From positions 16,470,501-16,530,500 of the forward strand of contig NC_079886.1 in assembly GCF_029227915.1 (NCBI RefSeq): a stretch of DNA of 60,000 bases. Reading direction: 5' to 3'. The DNA is from Hydractinia symbiolongicarpus. Its lineage: Eukaryota; Cnidaria; Hydrozoa; Anthoathecata; Hydractiniidae. Made by a program: the position numbers and the translations under genes. Of the stretch, positions 13,529 through 23,887 are shown in pieces. Each line of letters opens with the position of its first letter. Position 1 is the first letter of the stretch. Below the pieces are notes generated by a model that saw only the letters and a program-made list of their open reading frames with translations, was not told the origin of the DNA and did not search any database.

Positions 13529-13694
13529 TAGGCGGTCGGTTACATTTACCCGAAAAAAAAACTCAGTAAAATTCACTTCGGCTAATAATTTACTTGGCAT
13601 ATCTTTGATATCTGTAACGCAAAAAACTTTTCAACTCGGTTAAAAATCTAAACTCGGCGTGAAATTCACTTCCAATGCATGTAACCGACCCCTA
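13529..13694. mobile_element. Short MITE (TIR about 16 bp)
   Basis: The left end reads TAGGCGGTCGGTTACAT and the right end ATGTAACCGACCCCTA, which are reverse complements apart from one base. The interior contains repeated AAAACTCAGTA and AATTCACTT motifs. It sits in the 3' UTR or just downstream of the class B GPCR. Confidence 0.5.
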
Positions 13695-13900
13695 AGACGT
13701 AACCCACGAGAGCAGTGAAATGTGATATTTATAAACTTATTTTGTATTTAATAATTTTTCCACTATACTCTTGTTTCTTTGTATGAACAATATATAACCC
13801 TATTATGTTGGATTGCATTTATGACAAGAATGAGACTTTAATAATTTATTTATAATATTATTATAATAATTTAATAATTTCATTTTCAATTTGTGTTTAT

Positions 13901-13906
13901 AATAAA
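13901..13906 (+). terminator. Polyadenylation signal AATAAA of the class B GPCR
   Basis: AATAAA about 590 bp after the stop codon, followed within 50 bp by GT-rich sequence. A long 3' UTR containing the MITE is implied. Confidence 0.4.
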
Positions 13907-14005
13907 GACGTTTTCATTTCGACCTACATGTTGGTTTGTCATGACATTTTAAAAGTACACACATACGTCCTGCACAAGTGAACCCACAATTTTCATAGCA
14001 AACCG

Positions 14006-14248
14006 TCGTGTAAACAAACGTGTATACCGGCGTTTAAGTCGACGTGTAAATAAACGTGTATACCGATGTTCATATCGACGTTAAACAAACGTGTATACCG
14101 ACGTTTAAATCGATGTGTAAACATACGTGTATACCGATGTTTAAATCGACGGATAATCAAACGTGTATATCGACGTTTAAGTTGACATGTAAACAAACGT
14201 GTATACCGACTTTTAAGTCGACGTATAATCAAACGTGTATACCGATGT
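14006..14248. repeat. 36-bp minisatellite, about 7 copies
   Basis: The unit, of the form CGTGTATACCGACGTTTAAR plus TCGACGTGTAAACAAA, repeats with a period of 35-36 bp and point differences. It is rich in CG-containing, partly palindromic words (GTCGAC, GTATAC). It is open on both strands because the period is divisible by three; that does not indicate a gene. Confidence 0.85.
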
Positions 14249-14265
14249 TTAAAGCGCCCAATTGA

Positions 14266-15190
14266 ATGGTAAAAAATTATTTACCCCTTGCTAAAATTGT
14301 CAAATACAACACCTCTTTCAGAGCTAGCTCATGATTGTATCCATAGCTGGTAGAATTTTGATGTCCAAAATCTTAAGAGTCATTCAAGATTGTTGAAAGC
14401 AATATAAAAATTCCTACATAACTTTCCGAACTCTTTCATATAAAATTAATAACCCTATTTGGTCCGGGCTTTTTCGAGCATAATATGAAACCCTCCCTAA
14501 CTTTTGATAAGTTTTATAAATGAAATCAAACTTGGCACACTTATTAGCACGTTATAAAAGAAACAAAATGGCTGCAATGAATTTCTGCTTATGTCAGCTC
14601 TTTTTCTGTAAGTATTTACGTAATTTTTTTTCCAGTTTCAACTGCTGAGAATTAGTTTCAGCTACAAACAGATAGAAACAAACGTTTTATTTTTATCATG
14701 AGTCATCTTCGCTTCATTTATTATTTCCAGTGTATTTTTATTATTTCATCTACCACAAAAGAAAAAGATTACCGGTAGTAGCGGCCGTACTTTATTCAAG
14801 GCAGCCATCACTACTCTTTTGCTTTGATCGGTTTGAACAGGATTAAGTATCGTCAAAAAACATTTTCGCCCCAGTCGCCACCTGAAAGACATTATAGCAT
14901 AATCAGGTGATTTTGAACTATCCAGTTTAAGAAATGTGTCGGAGTCCTGCCTAAATTTTTTGTTATACAAGCTAGGTCGATATGGTTGTGGTCCGCGATT
15001 GTCAGAAAGAGAAAAAGAGCCCTGGGGACAAGGTTAGAGAACCCTTAGTTTATTTTTCTATTTCTTTCTTATTACATTCCATATATAGTTTTTATAAGCT
15101 TGCTCCCAATCTTCTGTTTTCCAATTGGTATATTCTCACCTATAGCATTAATTATCATTTCTAAACCGTAAAGTTCTCATTTTTTAAAAC
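14266..15190. other. Intergenic region without recognised gene
   Basis: A minus-strand open stretch at 14746-14970 has no similarity I recognise and no supporting splice context. No RNA gene or clear repeat seen. Confidence 0.4.
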
Positions 15191-15362
15191 ATTAGCCTTA
15201 TTCATGTAACGCGGTCAGGCAGTGATTTCCCGCGTTGTCGGGAAAAAAATAATCAAAATGGTAGCTTTAAGTGTAAACAACTGTAACTAGTTGACTACCT
15301 TACTTACTTGTGAATTAAAATGCAACTATTTATGCTTTAAAATTTGAAATTTTGTTATAAAA

Positions 15363-16088
15363 ATGAACCAAGAAACCGTTTCTTCGTTGACTCGTGAGGA
15401 ATGCATGGAAAAATTAAAAGAAATAGGCCAACATTGCTCTGGTACTACAGATGACATGAAAATAAAACTAAGAAAATTCTGCCTATATCCAAAACTTTAT
15501 GAAAGGCTGAAAGCGAAGTGCAAAAGACAATACAAATTTAACTGTAGCTTAGACCCACTACATATACCCCCTGTCACTGCCAAATGGAACAGCGATGAGC
15601 ATAATTATCCAACGATAAATGAAGAAGTGTTCAAAACGTACTGTTTAAATAAATCTCAGGGAAGTAAAGGCCAGCAAGAAAAAGCAGTGGGGATGTTGCA
15701 AAGCAGGAAAATCGTTTCTGTTAAAACAATAAAAGATAACGATAAAATTTATGTTAAAGGAATGATTAAAAAATCCTATGTTACTCAAATAAGACCAGCA
15801 GTCATTTTATTTGAAAATTCAGTTCCCCAGAAAGCACATTGTTCTTGCCCAGTTGGTTTAAGTGGGCTATGTTGCCATGTACTTGCCCTATTGCTGTTCC
15901 TAAAACACTATTACGATACCAAAGAAAAACTGTTAGAGCTAACATGTACTCAACAAATTCAAAAGTGGCACAGGAGATCACAAAAAGGGTCAATACCTAT
16001 GGTTCCCTTAGCTGAAATTAAACCTAAGTCTGCTAGTAAAAAAAAAAACCGAGCCAAACCAAAATCATATTCATATTTTATAGTTTGA
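15363..16088 (+). pseudogene. SAP-like/SWIM zinc-finger protein of ISL2EU element, truncated before YqaJ domain
   Basis: An intronless 241-aa frame from the ATG at 15363, about 100 bp inside the left terminal repeat. Residues about 8-45 resemble a SAP-type helix pair (LTREECMEKLKEIG...). Residues about 158-175 have a SWIM zinc-binding pattern CxC...CxH (HCSCPVGLSGLCCHVLAL). In intact two-gene elements the SWIM segment is followed by a YqaJ exonuclease-like domain; here the protein ends in a basic tail (KKKNRAKPKSYSYF) that runs into the antisense of the transposase gene. The last 18 bases overlap the convergent transposase frame. I infer loss of the nuclease part by deletion; the remaining frame is uninterrupted. 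Confidence 0.7.
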
Positions 16089-17213
16089 AAACATAAGTGA
16101 ATTGAGTTCGAAGTTTGATGCACTTTGGAATTTAAATTCTGTAGCATCTATAATTAAATCTGTTAAACCATGCCCTGTTTTTACAAAGATATCAGGCATC
16201 TTTTGCAGAAGGAATCCAGAGGGTGGTTTTAAATTAATTTGGCTAAAAAGTGTCGATAAGAAAATCACCCATCCAATAAAAATTCTTTGGACAGTCGCTG
16301 TAGATTTTCCAATCATAAAACCCATTATTCCATGGTGGATGCCATGACGACATATCGTTAATATGAGTAAAAGTTCAGTGGCAGTATCTATTGTTCTTCT
16401 TGAATTATTACCAACACAGTCGGGGTAAGGAATTAAGTGAATATAGGGTAGAGAACATTGTAGTATAATATCAAACTGTTCTAATGTCAAACCACATAGG
16501 TATTGAAAGGTAGTTGGCTGTTTTATTAAATTGGTGTAAGTAAATTCTCTTTTCTTCATATCAGATATTTCTTGATATGAATTGTTTAGTTTATTGTTTA
16601 TGATAGAGTTCATTTTTTTTAGTTTGCGTATTTCTTTTTTAGCTTTAATAGTTTCATCTTCAAGTTTTGAAATTTTAGAATTAGCATCCTTGAGGTCTTT
16701 TAATAGCTGTGAAATTTTTAGGTTAGCTAGTTCCAATTTACGATTATACTGTTTTTTAGATAGTGTTCGTGTTCTAGGTCTTCTTGTGTTGTCTTCATTT
16801 TTCTTTGTTGGTGGTGTTCTACTTGATTTAGGTGTTGTGGAGATCAAAGCAGTTGCTATTTCATATTTTCGTTTAGCATTTTTGTATCGATTTTTAATTT
16901 GTTGAGACGGATTTTTATAAGAAGATAGCAAGTCCTTTGCAGTGATAAGTTTTTGATGTAACTTCTCATACTGTTCTTCTGGAACTGCTACGTCTGGTAA
17001 ATCAGGGGATGTCATTCGTTTTCCAGAACTCCAATGAACAGCACAAATATGTCCCTTTGTAAAATTTATACCACATGTTTTAAAAATTTGTTTGTACTTT
17101 GATTGTATTTCTGGATCACGAGGTAAACGATAGTATTTCATAGGCTCGTTATTTGAATCTGTCGAGTTATAATTATTAAAGTACAACGCTGAGGAACAAA
17201 ACCATTTAACCAT
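16071..17213 (-). pseudogene. THAP-domain DDE transposase of ISL2EU/Harbinger type, truncated
   Basis: An intronless 380-aa frame. Residues 1-95 are THAP-like: Trp-Phe-Cys near the start, YYRLPRDPE, FTKGHICAVHW (the C-x2-H half of the zinc site) and a conserved LPDVAVP-type Pro. The second Cys of the N-terminal pair appears to be Tyr (CSSALYFN), a probable one-base change. Residues 130-210 form a Lys/Glu-rich coiled coil. Residues 230-380 match the start of a DDE_Tnp_4 catalytic domain, with TICRHGIHH and the first catalytic Asp in LIIDATEF. The frame ends soon afterwards at SNYKI, so the second Asp and the Glu are missing. It cannot be a working transposase unless joined to lost sequence. 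Confidence 0.8.
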
Positions 17214-17358
17214 TGTGTGTAATACTTTTTCTGCTTTATTAAAACCTTTTTGCCTAGAATAACGCCTTATTTACTTTTGACAACTACCATTATGTTTATT
17301 TTTTTCCCGACAAGTGCCTTACTCGTCACCATTCCCCCGCGACATGAATAAGGCTAAT

Positions 17359-18428
17359 ACTACAGCTACACCTATTGTAACAGCCAAATGTGAGGGTAAT
17401 CAAATTATTTTAAGAAATTCATTTAAAAAGTCTATAATATTTCGTTTGTCGTTACTTTTGTGGAGTTCTCTCAGTAACATAACCATGTTGAAAAAAAGTT
17501 TAACTTAAGATATGTACTTGTATTTAAGACTGTATGATCGTTTTCTTCTTCTCATTACAATACTTAATGACACAATGGTGAGCAGTACTTTAAGATGACC
17601 AACTCGTCATCTTACCATACTTATTGATTATTTTTCTTCTATTAAGTTCCTTCTTTCTAAAGGAAAATCCCGGACTAAAAGTCGACAGCATCATTGGACA
17701 GACTTCTTGTCTATGATTTGGGTGTTTTTTTCTGTTTACTAATCGATCGCATTGGTTGTAAAACTGTCCTGTTGATTGTTGGTATTTTTAGTAGCAAATA
17801 TTTTGTCATATCATTGTAATCTTGTTTCTATGAAGGCGTAGGAACTGTTTAGGAACTGCTTTGATACATTTTCTAATCTAAATAGTTAAAACATGGAAAA
17901 ACAATATTGGGTTTATTTCAGGTCCGCTATGCGCCAAAGGGCATCATAATTCATCATGAGTTGTTTCGGAAAAACATGAATGATAAATAAGCCAGTTTAG
18001 TGATGCAAAGTTGTCATATACATTAAACTAGAAAATATCGACTTTCCTAATTATGTGTAAAACATGTTGACCTCAAGATGTCAAAGAACAAGCGATGTAT
18101 ACTGGAATGTTAATTAAAACAAGCGTGCTCTTGTCCTACAATGACTAATGAGTTTTCTTTTTGGACCTGGTTTCTATATGTTAGATGATTACGTTCAAAT
18201 ATTTTATGTTTTCTGTTTGTTTCCAAACAAAAATAAAAACAAAGTTTCATCACATTAAACTAAACACTCTTAATTGTAACATAATTTTTAAAAATATGTG
18301 CCTTCTGTAGGTTTGATTTTTCCTTTTTGTGCTTTGTTTATATCTTGATGTAAAACTCATGTGGCAACCAGGTATAACAATGGGAAAGCTTTTTACAAAA
18401 CATATTGCAAAAACAACATCACAACATG
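17359..18428. other. Spacer between transposon and first adhesion GPCR
   Basis: AT-rich sequence without a recognisable gene. It probably includes the upstream regulatory region of the following receptor. A possible acceptor (CTGTAG) at about 18310 leaves open an upstream non-coding exon. Confidence 0.4.
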
Positions 18429-18436
18429 TATATAAA
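18429..18436 (+). promoter_or_regulatory. Possible TATA box (TATATAAA)
   Basis: TATATAAA lies 35 bp upstream of the receptor ATG at 18471, which would give a very short leader. The sequence TTTTTTTATTCAG just before the ATG also looks like a splice acceptor, so a spliced or trans-spliced leader is a competing explanation. Confidence 0.25.
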
Positions 18437-18470
18437 GTAGGAAGAACAGTGTTGAATTTTTTTATTCAGG

Positions 18471-21400
18471 ATGACCGTAATATTGCTACATGCCATGTCA
18501 ATGTTTGTATTCTTTGCACACAGTGATGGAAGCACATGTCCATGCAGCTCATGCCAAGGCACTGGGGTAAATTGTGCGGCACAGAATTTAAATCGCGTCC
18601 CCAAAACATATCCACCTAAATCCACGATCATCAACATGCAGGTCAACAAAATAGAGAGAATAAGTGAAAATGCCTTTGGCGAATTATTGCATCTTAAAAC
18701 TTTACGATTGGATAACAACAAAATTAAACACCTTGCATCGAAAGCATTTTACGGTTTGTATGGTTTAAACGAATTGTATCTGTCGCGTAATGAGATTACA
18801 GAAGTTCCTGAAACTTTAATCGAAGGTGCAGCTCCTTTAAAAGGTGGAATTAGACTGGAATACAACAAAATCAGAAGGTTCCCTTTAGCATTCTTATTAC
18901 ACACAAGGAAAACTATTAGGCTGGATAACAACCCTCTACACTGTGACTGTTTTTCTTTGATACCAATGGAACATAAAGACAAAGTGTTTGGCAAATGTCA
19001 AACACCCAGCAAACTAAAAGGAAGAGCTATCCGATCAATCACGATAGAAGACGTCAATTGTGTTACTTGTCGGTTTAATCCGTGTGGGCGTGGCATTTGC
19101 TATACAGAAGATGGCGTAACAAGGCGTTGCGCATGTTTTGATGGGTATGGTGGTCGATTTTGTAATAAAATACGTAAGTTAACTTTTGGTATTAATCAGA
19201 AAAATGCTATTGTTCTAAATGTTGACAACATTTCCTTCAAAATTTCTAGGGAGAAAGACCAAATGCATATTTTGTGCCATTCTAAATATGGTCACTGATT
19301 TTATCAAGGCGAAATTTGCGAGAATTGCATTTCTATTTACTAGCAACACGATGTTTCTGTATTTTACAAGGTTATTTGTTGCCTACCTATCTGTGAAAGC
19401 AAAATTCATGTGTTTACTAGCCCAGTCGAAATCAATTTTCCATTGTAGTTAATTTTGTAGTCATGAAATTTAAATTATTTTTAACAACAAGAAAACAACA
19501 AGTAAAGTGTCGCAAAGTTAAAAATCCTTTTTTATAATTCCTGTTTTTACTACGGTTTTTACTATCTGCCTTCTTCTCTGTTTGTGTAAAAAATTCAATC
19601 ATGTTCCTCACCGATTGCTTTGTTTGTTGAAAGGTTTAACCCTGCTGTTGTATATAAAAAAGTGTGTCTTAAATACTCTGGAGAACCTTGAATTCCTTTA
19701 TATGATTAAATTAACACAAGCAATATCCAAATTCCGTGACTTTAATCCCGCGGTTTCGTACCCGCGAAAATTTGTACAATTAAGCTTTTGTCATGAGACT
19801 AATATTTCAAGAAATATTCTGATTTGCCTAACTTTTAACAAAGATCGTGAAGATATTATCTGACATATCCGTACCCTGGTTGAGTTAATAGAACACGGGG
19901 CCATGCTGTGAAGAAAGTGTTTAAGATTAGAGTGGGGTGTTTTCTTCGCTATTCAGAGTTATTTCGTTTGCTTTGCAACACTTTCGTGCTGTTTTATCAA
20001 CTAAAGAAATAACACAACTGCAGCTTATTTATGATTTTATAAGTTTGTCATTGCCTCTCTTTTTCATGCAGAGACTCCAGCAACAGAAGCAACTACAAGA
20101 TATAAACAAACTATTTCATTTTCATCATTGGAAGCTACCGATTTAACAACAGCTAATTCTATAGAGTACACCACCTTTTCTAGAGATGTAACATCCTCCA
20201 CTTCTTCTTTGCAATTGACAACAACAACCAGAAGCCATATTTTCTCTTCGTCTGCTCCAACTTCTCTAACAACTGCTGCAAGCATTAGCGAAAAAACGTT
20301 TTCGTGGACCACACCATCTTTTGACGATTTCACTATCTCTAGAAGTACAAAAAGAATGGAAGAAAAAACCTCGCCTAGAGCAACAAGAGAATCTTCATTC
20401 ATCAGTACAGTAACTGTTTCTCAAAACCAGTCCAACAACTTCAAAACAACAGGTGTAAACGTAACTTTAAAAGATTTGTCCCAGGTACGATAAAACTATT
20501 TTTCATGCAACGTATTAAAAGATGCGATTTCGCCTATTTTTATATGGTTTATTTTTTATACTTTAGGTGGATATATGTTCTGAAGTTTATATGAGCAATT
20601 GCACGAGTGCAAGAAATATGTCAATTGTGTTATACGATATTGTATCAAAGTTTGAAATTAGCCCCGCCTCACCAAATGACATACACCTTGTCACAAATTT
20701 GGTGGATGCCATTCTAAAAAGTTCAGATCATTCGATAGATGATGGTCAAGAGGTGAAAACAATTTAGACCAACTTAGTTAATCTATTGTATTTTATGATA
20801 TAGCTGCCTTAACGTGGAAACAGGGCCGTAGCAGTCTGCAAGACTTGTGCAGAGGATGTGTCATTACGCAATCTAGGATTCATAATCTTAACACATCCAC
20901 CTGTCCTCAAAAACTGCATACTGCTGCGGCTCAGCATCACTCATTTTTAATGTTTTACTCAACAATATTGACATTCCCTCGGTAAAAATTAACGTTTCCT
21001 TAACACCTATTTCGTTTAATTTAGATTTTTACAAAACTGATACACGTAGCAAGCAAGCTTCTTGATACCAATACAAGCACCATATCACAAGCGCAATTAA
21101 ACTTTCAATCATCTACAAAACTTATCAAAAATTTAGAGATTTTATCCACTACCTATTTGAGTAAAATATGGTCTGGAAATGAATCAAACTTTAACATATC
21201 AACCAAGAACATTGCATTTATTGCTGTTCCTGTGCAAGAGGAAGATATATATCTGACAGCCGTTAACACAACGAGTGGAGTTAGAATCGAACCAAGGAGC
21301 ATTCTGAGTAATGAAGAGCTTGCTTCAATTAAAATACCTCATGAAGCAGTCCAAAAAGAAAATTCGTTTGTCACATCATTTTACTACGCCAAAGACAACT

Positions 21401-23887
21401 TATTTTTAAATGATGTTCAATTGAAGCAGTTGGCGACTGGAAAGGACCACCAATCAAAGATGGTATACAACAATGTTGTATTTTCAGCAAGTATTTTGAA
21501 CACATCAGTGGAAAATCTCGCAAATCATGTTCTCATACAGTTCAAAGAAAGACAGAAAACACATCAAAAGACCGATTGTATGTTTTGGGACTTTTACTTA
21601 AGTAAGTAGCTGCATATGAAACTTGTAAAGGTCTATAACACGATGTGGGTAATGTAGCTTGCATGAAAAAAACAACTCAATGATTTGGACAAAAAATACT
21701 ATTATAAATAATAAATATGAAATTTAATATAAATACTACATATTCCACCTTAAGAATCAGACACATAATTCATTTTTTCCCATTGTTTTTAGAATCTTCC
21801 ACCATGAGTATACCTGGTGGTTGGTCGAAAAGAGGATGCGAAAGGTACAGTTCAAATGAAACAGGCTACATAAACTGCAGATGTAATCATTTAACAAACT
21901 TTGCTCTCATAATGAATGTAAATCAAGATTTTGTCAATCCATTTGCACTAACATTAACAACCTGGATTGGTTGCAGTATATCAATAGCTGGTTTGGTGTT
22001 GACAATTTTAACTTATCTCTCACTAAGGTAACACGAACTGTTCTTTTCTAACTTTGTTAATTAAGACATCTATTTATTTATTTTTAATAATACTTAAAAG
22101 ATTTATACAACCTGAGCAAGCATGGGTACCGCAATTCTTCTATTTAGCCCCCGGGGGTATTAAATTCTGGAGTTTTTAGACGGGGGGCTAAATAAAGAAG
22201 TATAATAAAGAAAGTAATAGAAAATAATTCAACCCGGTTACACCAAACTCTTTGCTTAGGGAAACTATTTTAGAAGTTTTTTTTTTCCTTACATATATCA
22301 AATGGGTATAAAAAAAGGGGAAAAAATTTGAAAATGAGAGGAAATTAACTAAACACTGTTTTCCTTTAGGAGAATAAGAAGGATGTTTGCTTGTAAAGTC
22401 TTGATAAGCTTGTGCGTGTCGTTATTATTCACCATTTCCTGCTTTTTGCTTGGCGCTGAGAAAACATCACTCCGTTTCAGATGCCAATTGATAGCAGGAC
22501 TCATTCAGTATTTTTTACTTGCTACATTCATGTGGATGGCTGTCGAAGGATATAATTTATATATACGATTTGCAAATTCTTTTAAGATAGCAAGATCTTC
22601 GACTAAAGACTTCTGCAAAGCGTCATTTTTCGCTTGGGGTAAGGGTTTTTCTATTCCATATTTCTGCTTTTCATGGTCTATAAAATGAAGATCTTCAAGA
22701 AGTAAATCCATTCAAAAAAATGCAAGGAAAAAATAAAGAAACTAAATAAAATCACATATATTATGCAGACAATTTCTTTTACACAACACCATAGAATTTT
22801 GGCAAACCAGACGAAATTAATTTCAGAAAAGAATAAAAAGGATTTTAGAGTGTTATATACTGATTTTATACGAATTTAGATATCCAAATACTGGCTTATT
22901 TGGATGGTGATTTATTTCAAAATGCAATTAGACTTTAAAGAAACAAATTAAATTCAAATTCAATAAAACCCATCAACCATTACTTTTAGGCTTGCCATTA
23001 ATCATTGTCTCAATATCGGCAGCATTATCTAAAGAATCATTTGGAAATGAAAATATGTAAGATATTTCTTCTAATACTGCTTCAGTATAAACTCTTGCAT
23101 TTATCCATCATAAATTATTTTGTTCTATATCGAGCCATTTCTTTTTTCTTTTTTAGATGCGTCGTTAATGGCAAACCATTCTATTTCGGTATCTTATTAC
23201 CTTCGTGTATTATATTGCTTAGTAATATGTTCATACTTCGACTTTCTATTGTAAGAATGAGAACACCTAAAATGATTTTAAAAGTAAAAGAAAGAAAAGA
23301 ATTCCAGCTTGTTATTACTCGATTTATCATATGCAGTACGATTCTTGGTTTAACGTGGGTCACAGGCGTTCTTGCTATTGGCTATGCTCGCGTTGTATTC
23401 CATTGGTTGTTTTGTATCTTTAATTCCATGCAAGGATTTGCCATCTTTATTTGTTTTGTGGTGTTTAACAAGCATGTCAGAGTAGAGATAAGAAGGTGTT
23501 TTGCAACAAATTTGAAAGAGGGTTGTTCATCTGCTTGTGTAATAGAGTAAGTAGGTTGTTCTATTTAATGCTGTTTTAACGCAGGCAATTTTATGGAGAC
23601 AAGAATATAATCATCGTTGTGTTGCCTCCTGACCTACTACTTTTTCTATTCTTCTTCTGACACAACACATTGTTCTTTGTTCGTTTGATTTCTCTCTACT
23701 AGAACTTACAGACCGCAAAACTACCTGTTATTTTTGCTATAACAATTCACATGTTTCATGTTTGCTTACCATTATAACACTTTTGAAACAGCAGTAGAGA
23801 GCTTTTATTTAGATGTTTATTATCTTTCCTGTCATTTCGTTTTATAGAGCTACATGGGAAATGAGAAAAAGGTGTCAAATGAAGTAG
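18471..23887 (+). CDS. Adhesion GPCR, LRR-EGF-GAIN-7TM (copy 1)
   Basis: Nine exons join in phase to about 959 aa: 18471-19173, 20072-20484, 20567-20752, 21025-21601, 21793-22027, 22370-22638, 22990-23056, 23157-23546, 23848-23887. Exon 1 alone encodes a signal peptide (residues 1-20), a Cys-rich LRRNT (23-36), about three to four LRRs (to about 150), an LRRCT (NPLHCDCF to about 197) and one EGF-like domain (Cys 197-231). Exon 2 is a Ser/Thr-rich mucin-like stalk. Exons 3-5 form a GAIN domain ending in a canonical GPS (FWDF, GGWSKRGC, CRCNHLTNFA) with expected autoproteolysis at HL|T near residue 660. TM1 starts in exon 5; TM2-TM7 span exons 5-8, ending NSMQGFAIFICFVVFN. The C-tail is short. 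Expected at the plasma membrane as a cleaved two-fragment receptor; ligand unknown. Confidence 0.88.
20825..20931. repeat. Imperfect fold-back in intron 3 of adhesion GPCR copy 1
   Basis: Arms of about 37-41 bp: the left includes GCCGTAGCAGTCTGCA and GAGGATGTGT, the right includes ACACATCCAC and TGCATACTGCTGCGGC. They are reverse complements with a few mismatches around a 29-bp loop. Probably a decayed MITE. Confidence 0.5.
21882..22006 (+). other. Tract nearly identical to the paralogue (see 30747-30871)
   Basis: From TGTAATCAT to GGTGTT (119 bp) the two adhesion GPCR genes differ at one position, while flanking exon sequence is clearly diverged. The tract encodes the GPS cleavage site, tethered agonist and start of TM1. 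Confidence 0.85.
22137..22200. repeat. Short perfect-like hairpin (G/C-rich stem) in intron
   Basis: CTTCTATTTAGCCCCCGG on the left pairs with GGGGGGCTAAATAAAGAAG on the right across a loop of about 27 nt. It stands out by its C and G runs in an AT-rich intron and resembles a solo MITE. Confidence 0.55.

Larger units (their letters stand above)
15193..17356. mobile_element. ISL2EU-like DNA transposon, internally deleted
   Basis: Terminal inverted repeats of about 72 bp (15193-15264 and 17284-17356) begin TAGCCTTATTCATGT and share TTGTCGGGAAAAAAATAA and a GGTAG end. An AT dinucleotide flanks each side (15191-15192, 17357-17358), matching the AT target duplication I recall for ISL2EU. The interior has two convergent genes: a SAP-like/SWIM protein on plus and a THAP plus DDE transposase on minus. 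ISL2EU elements are known to encode a transposase and a second, YqaJ-type nuclease protein. Both genes stop around 16071-16088, where the YqaJ domain and the transposase C-terminal half should meet, so a central deletion is likely. Confidence 0.78.

Noticed and set aside
13993-14265. Overlapping open frames on both strands
   Set aside because: The 36-bp period keeps any stop-free frame open; repetitive translation, no splice or start context.
20064-20402. Minus-strand 112-aa frame
   Set aside because: Antisense of the Ser/Thr-rich stalk exon; lacks stops because of codon bias.
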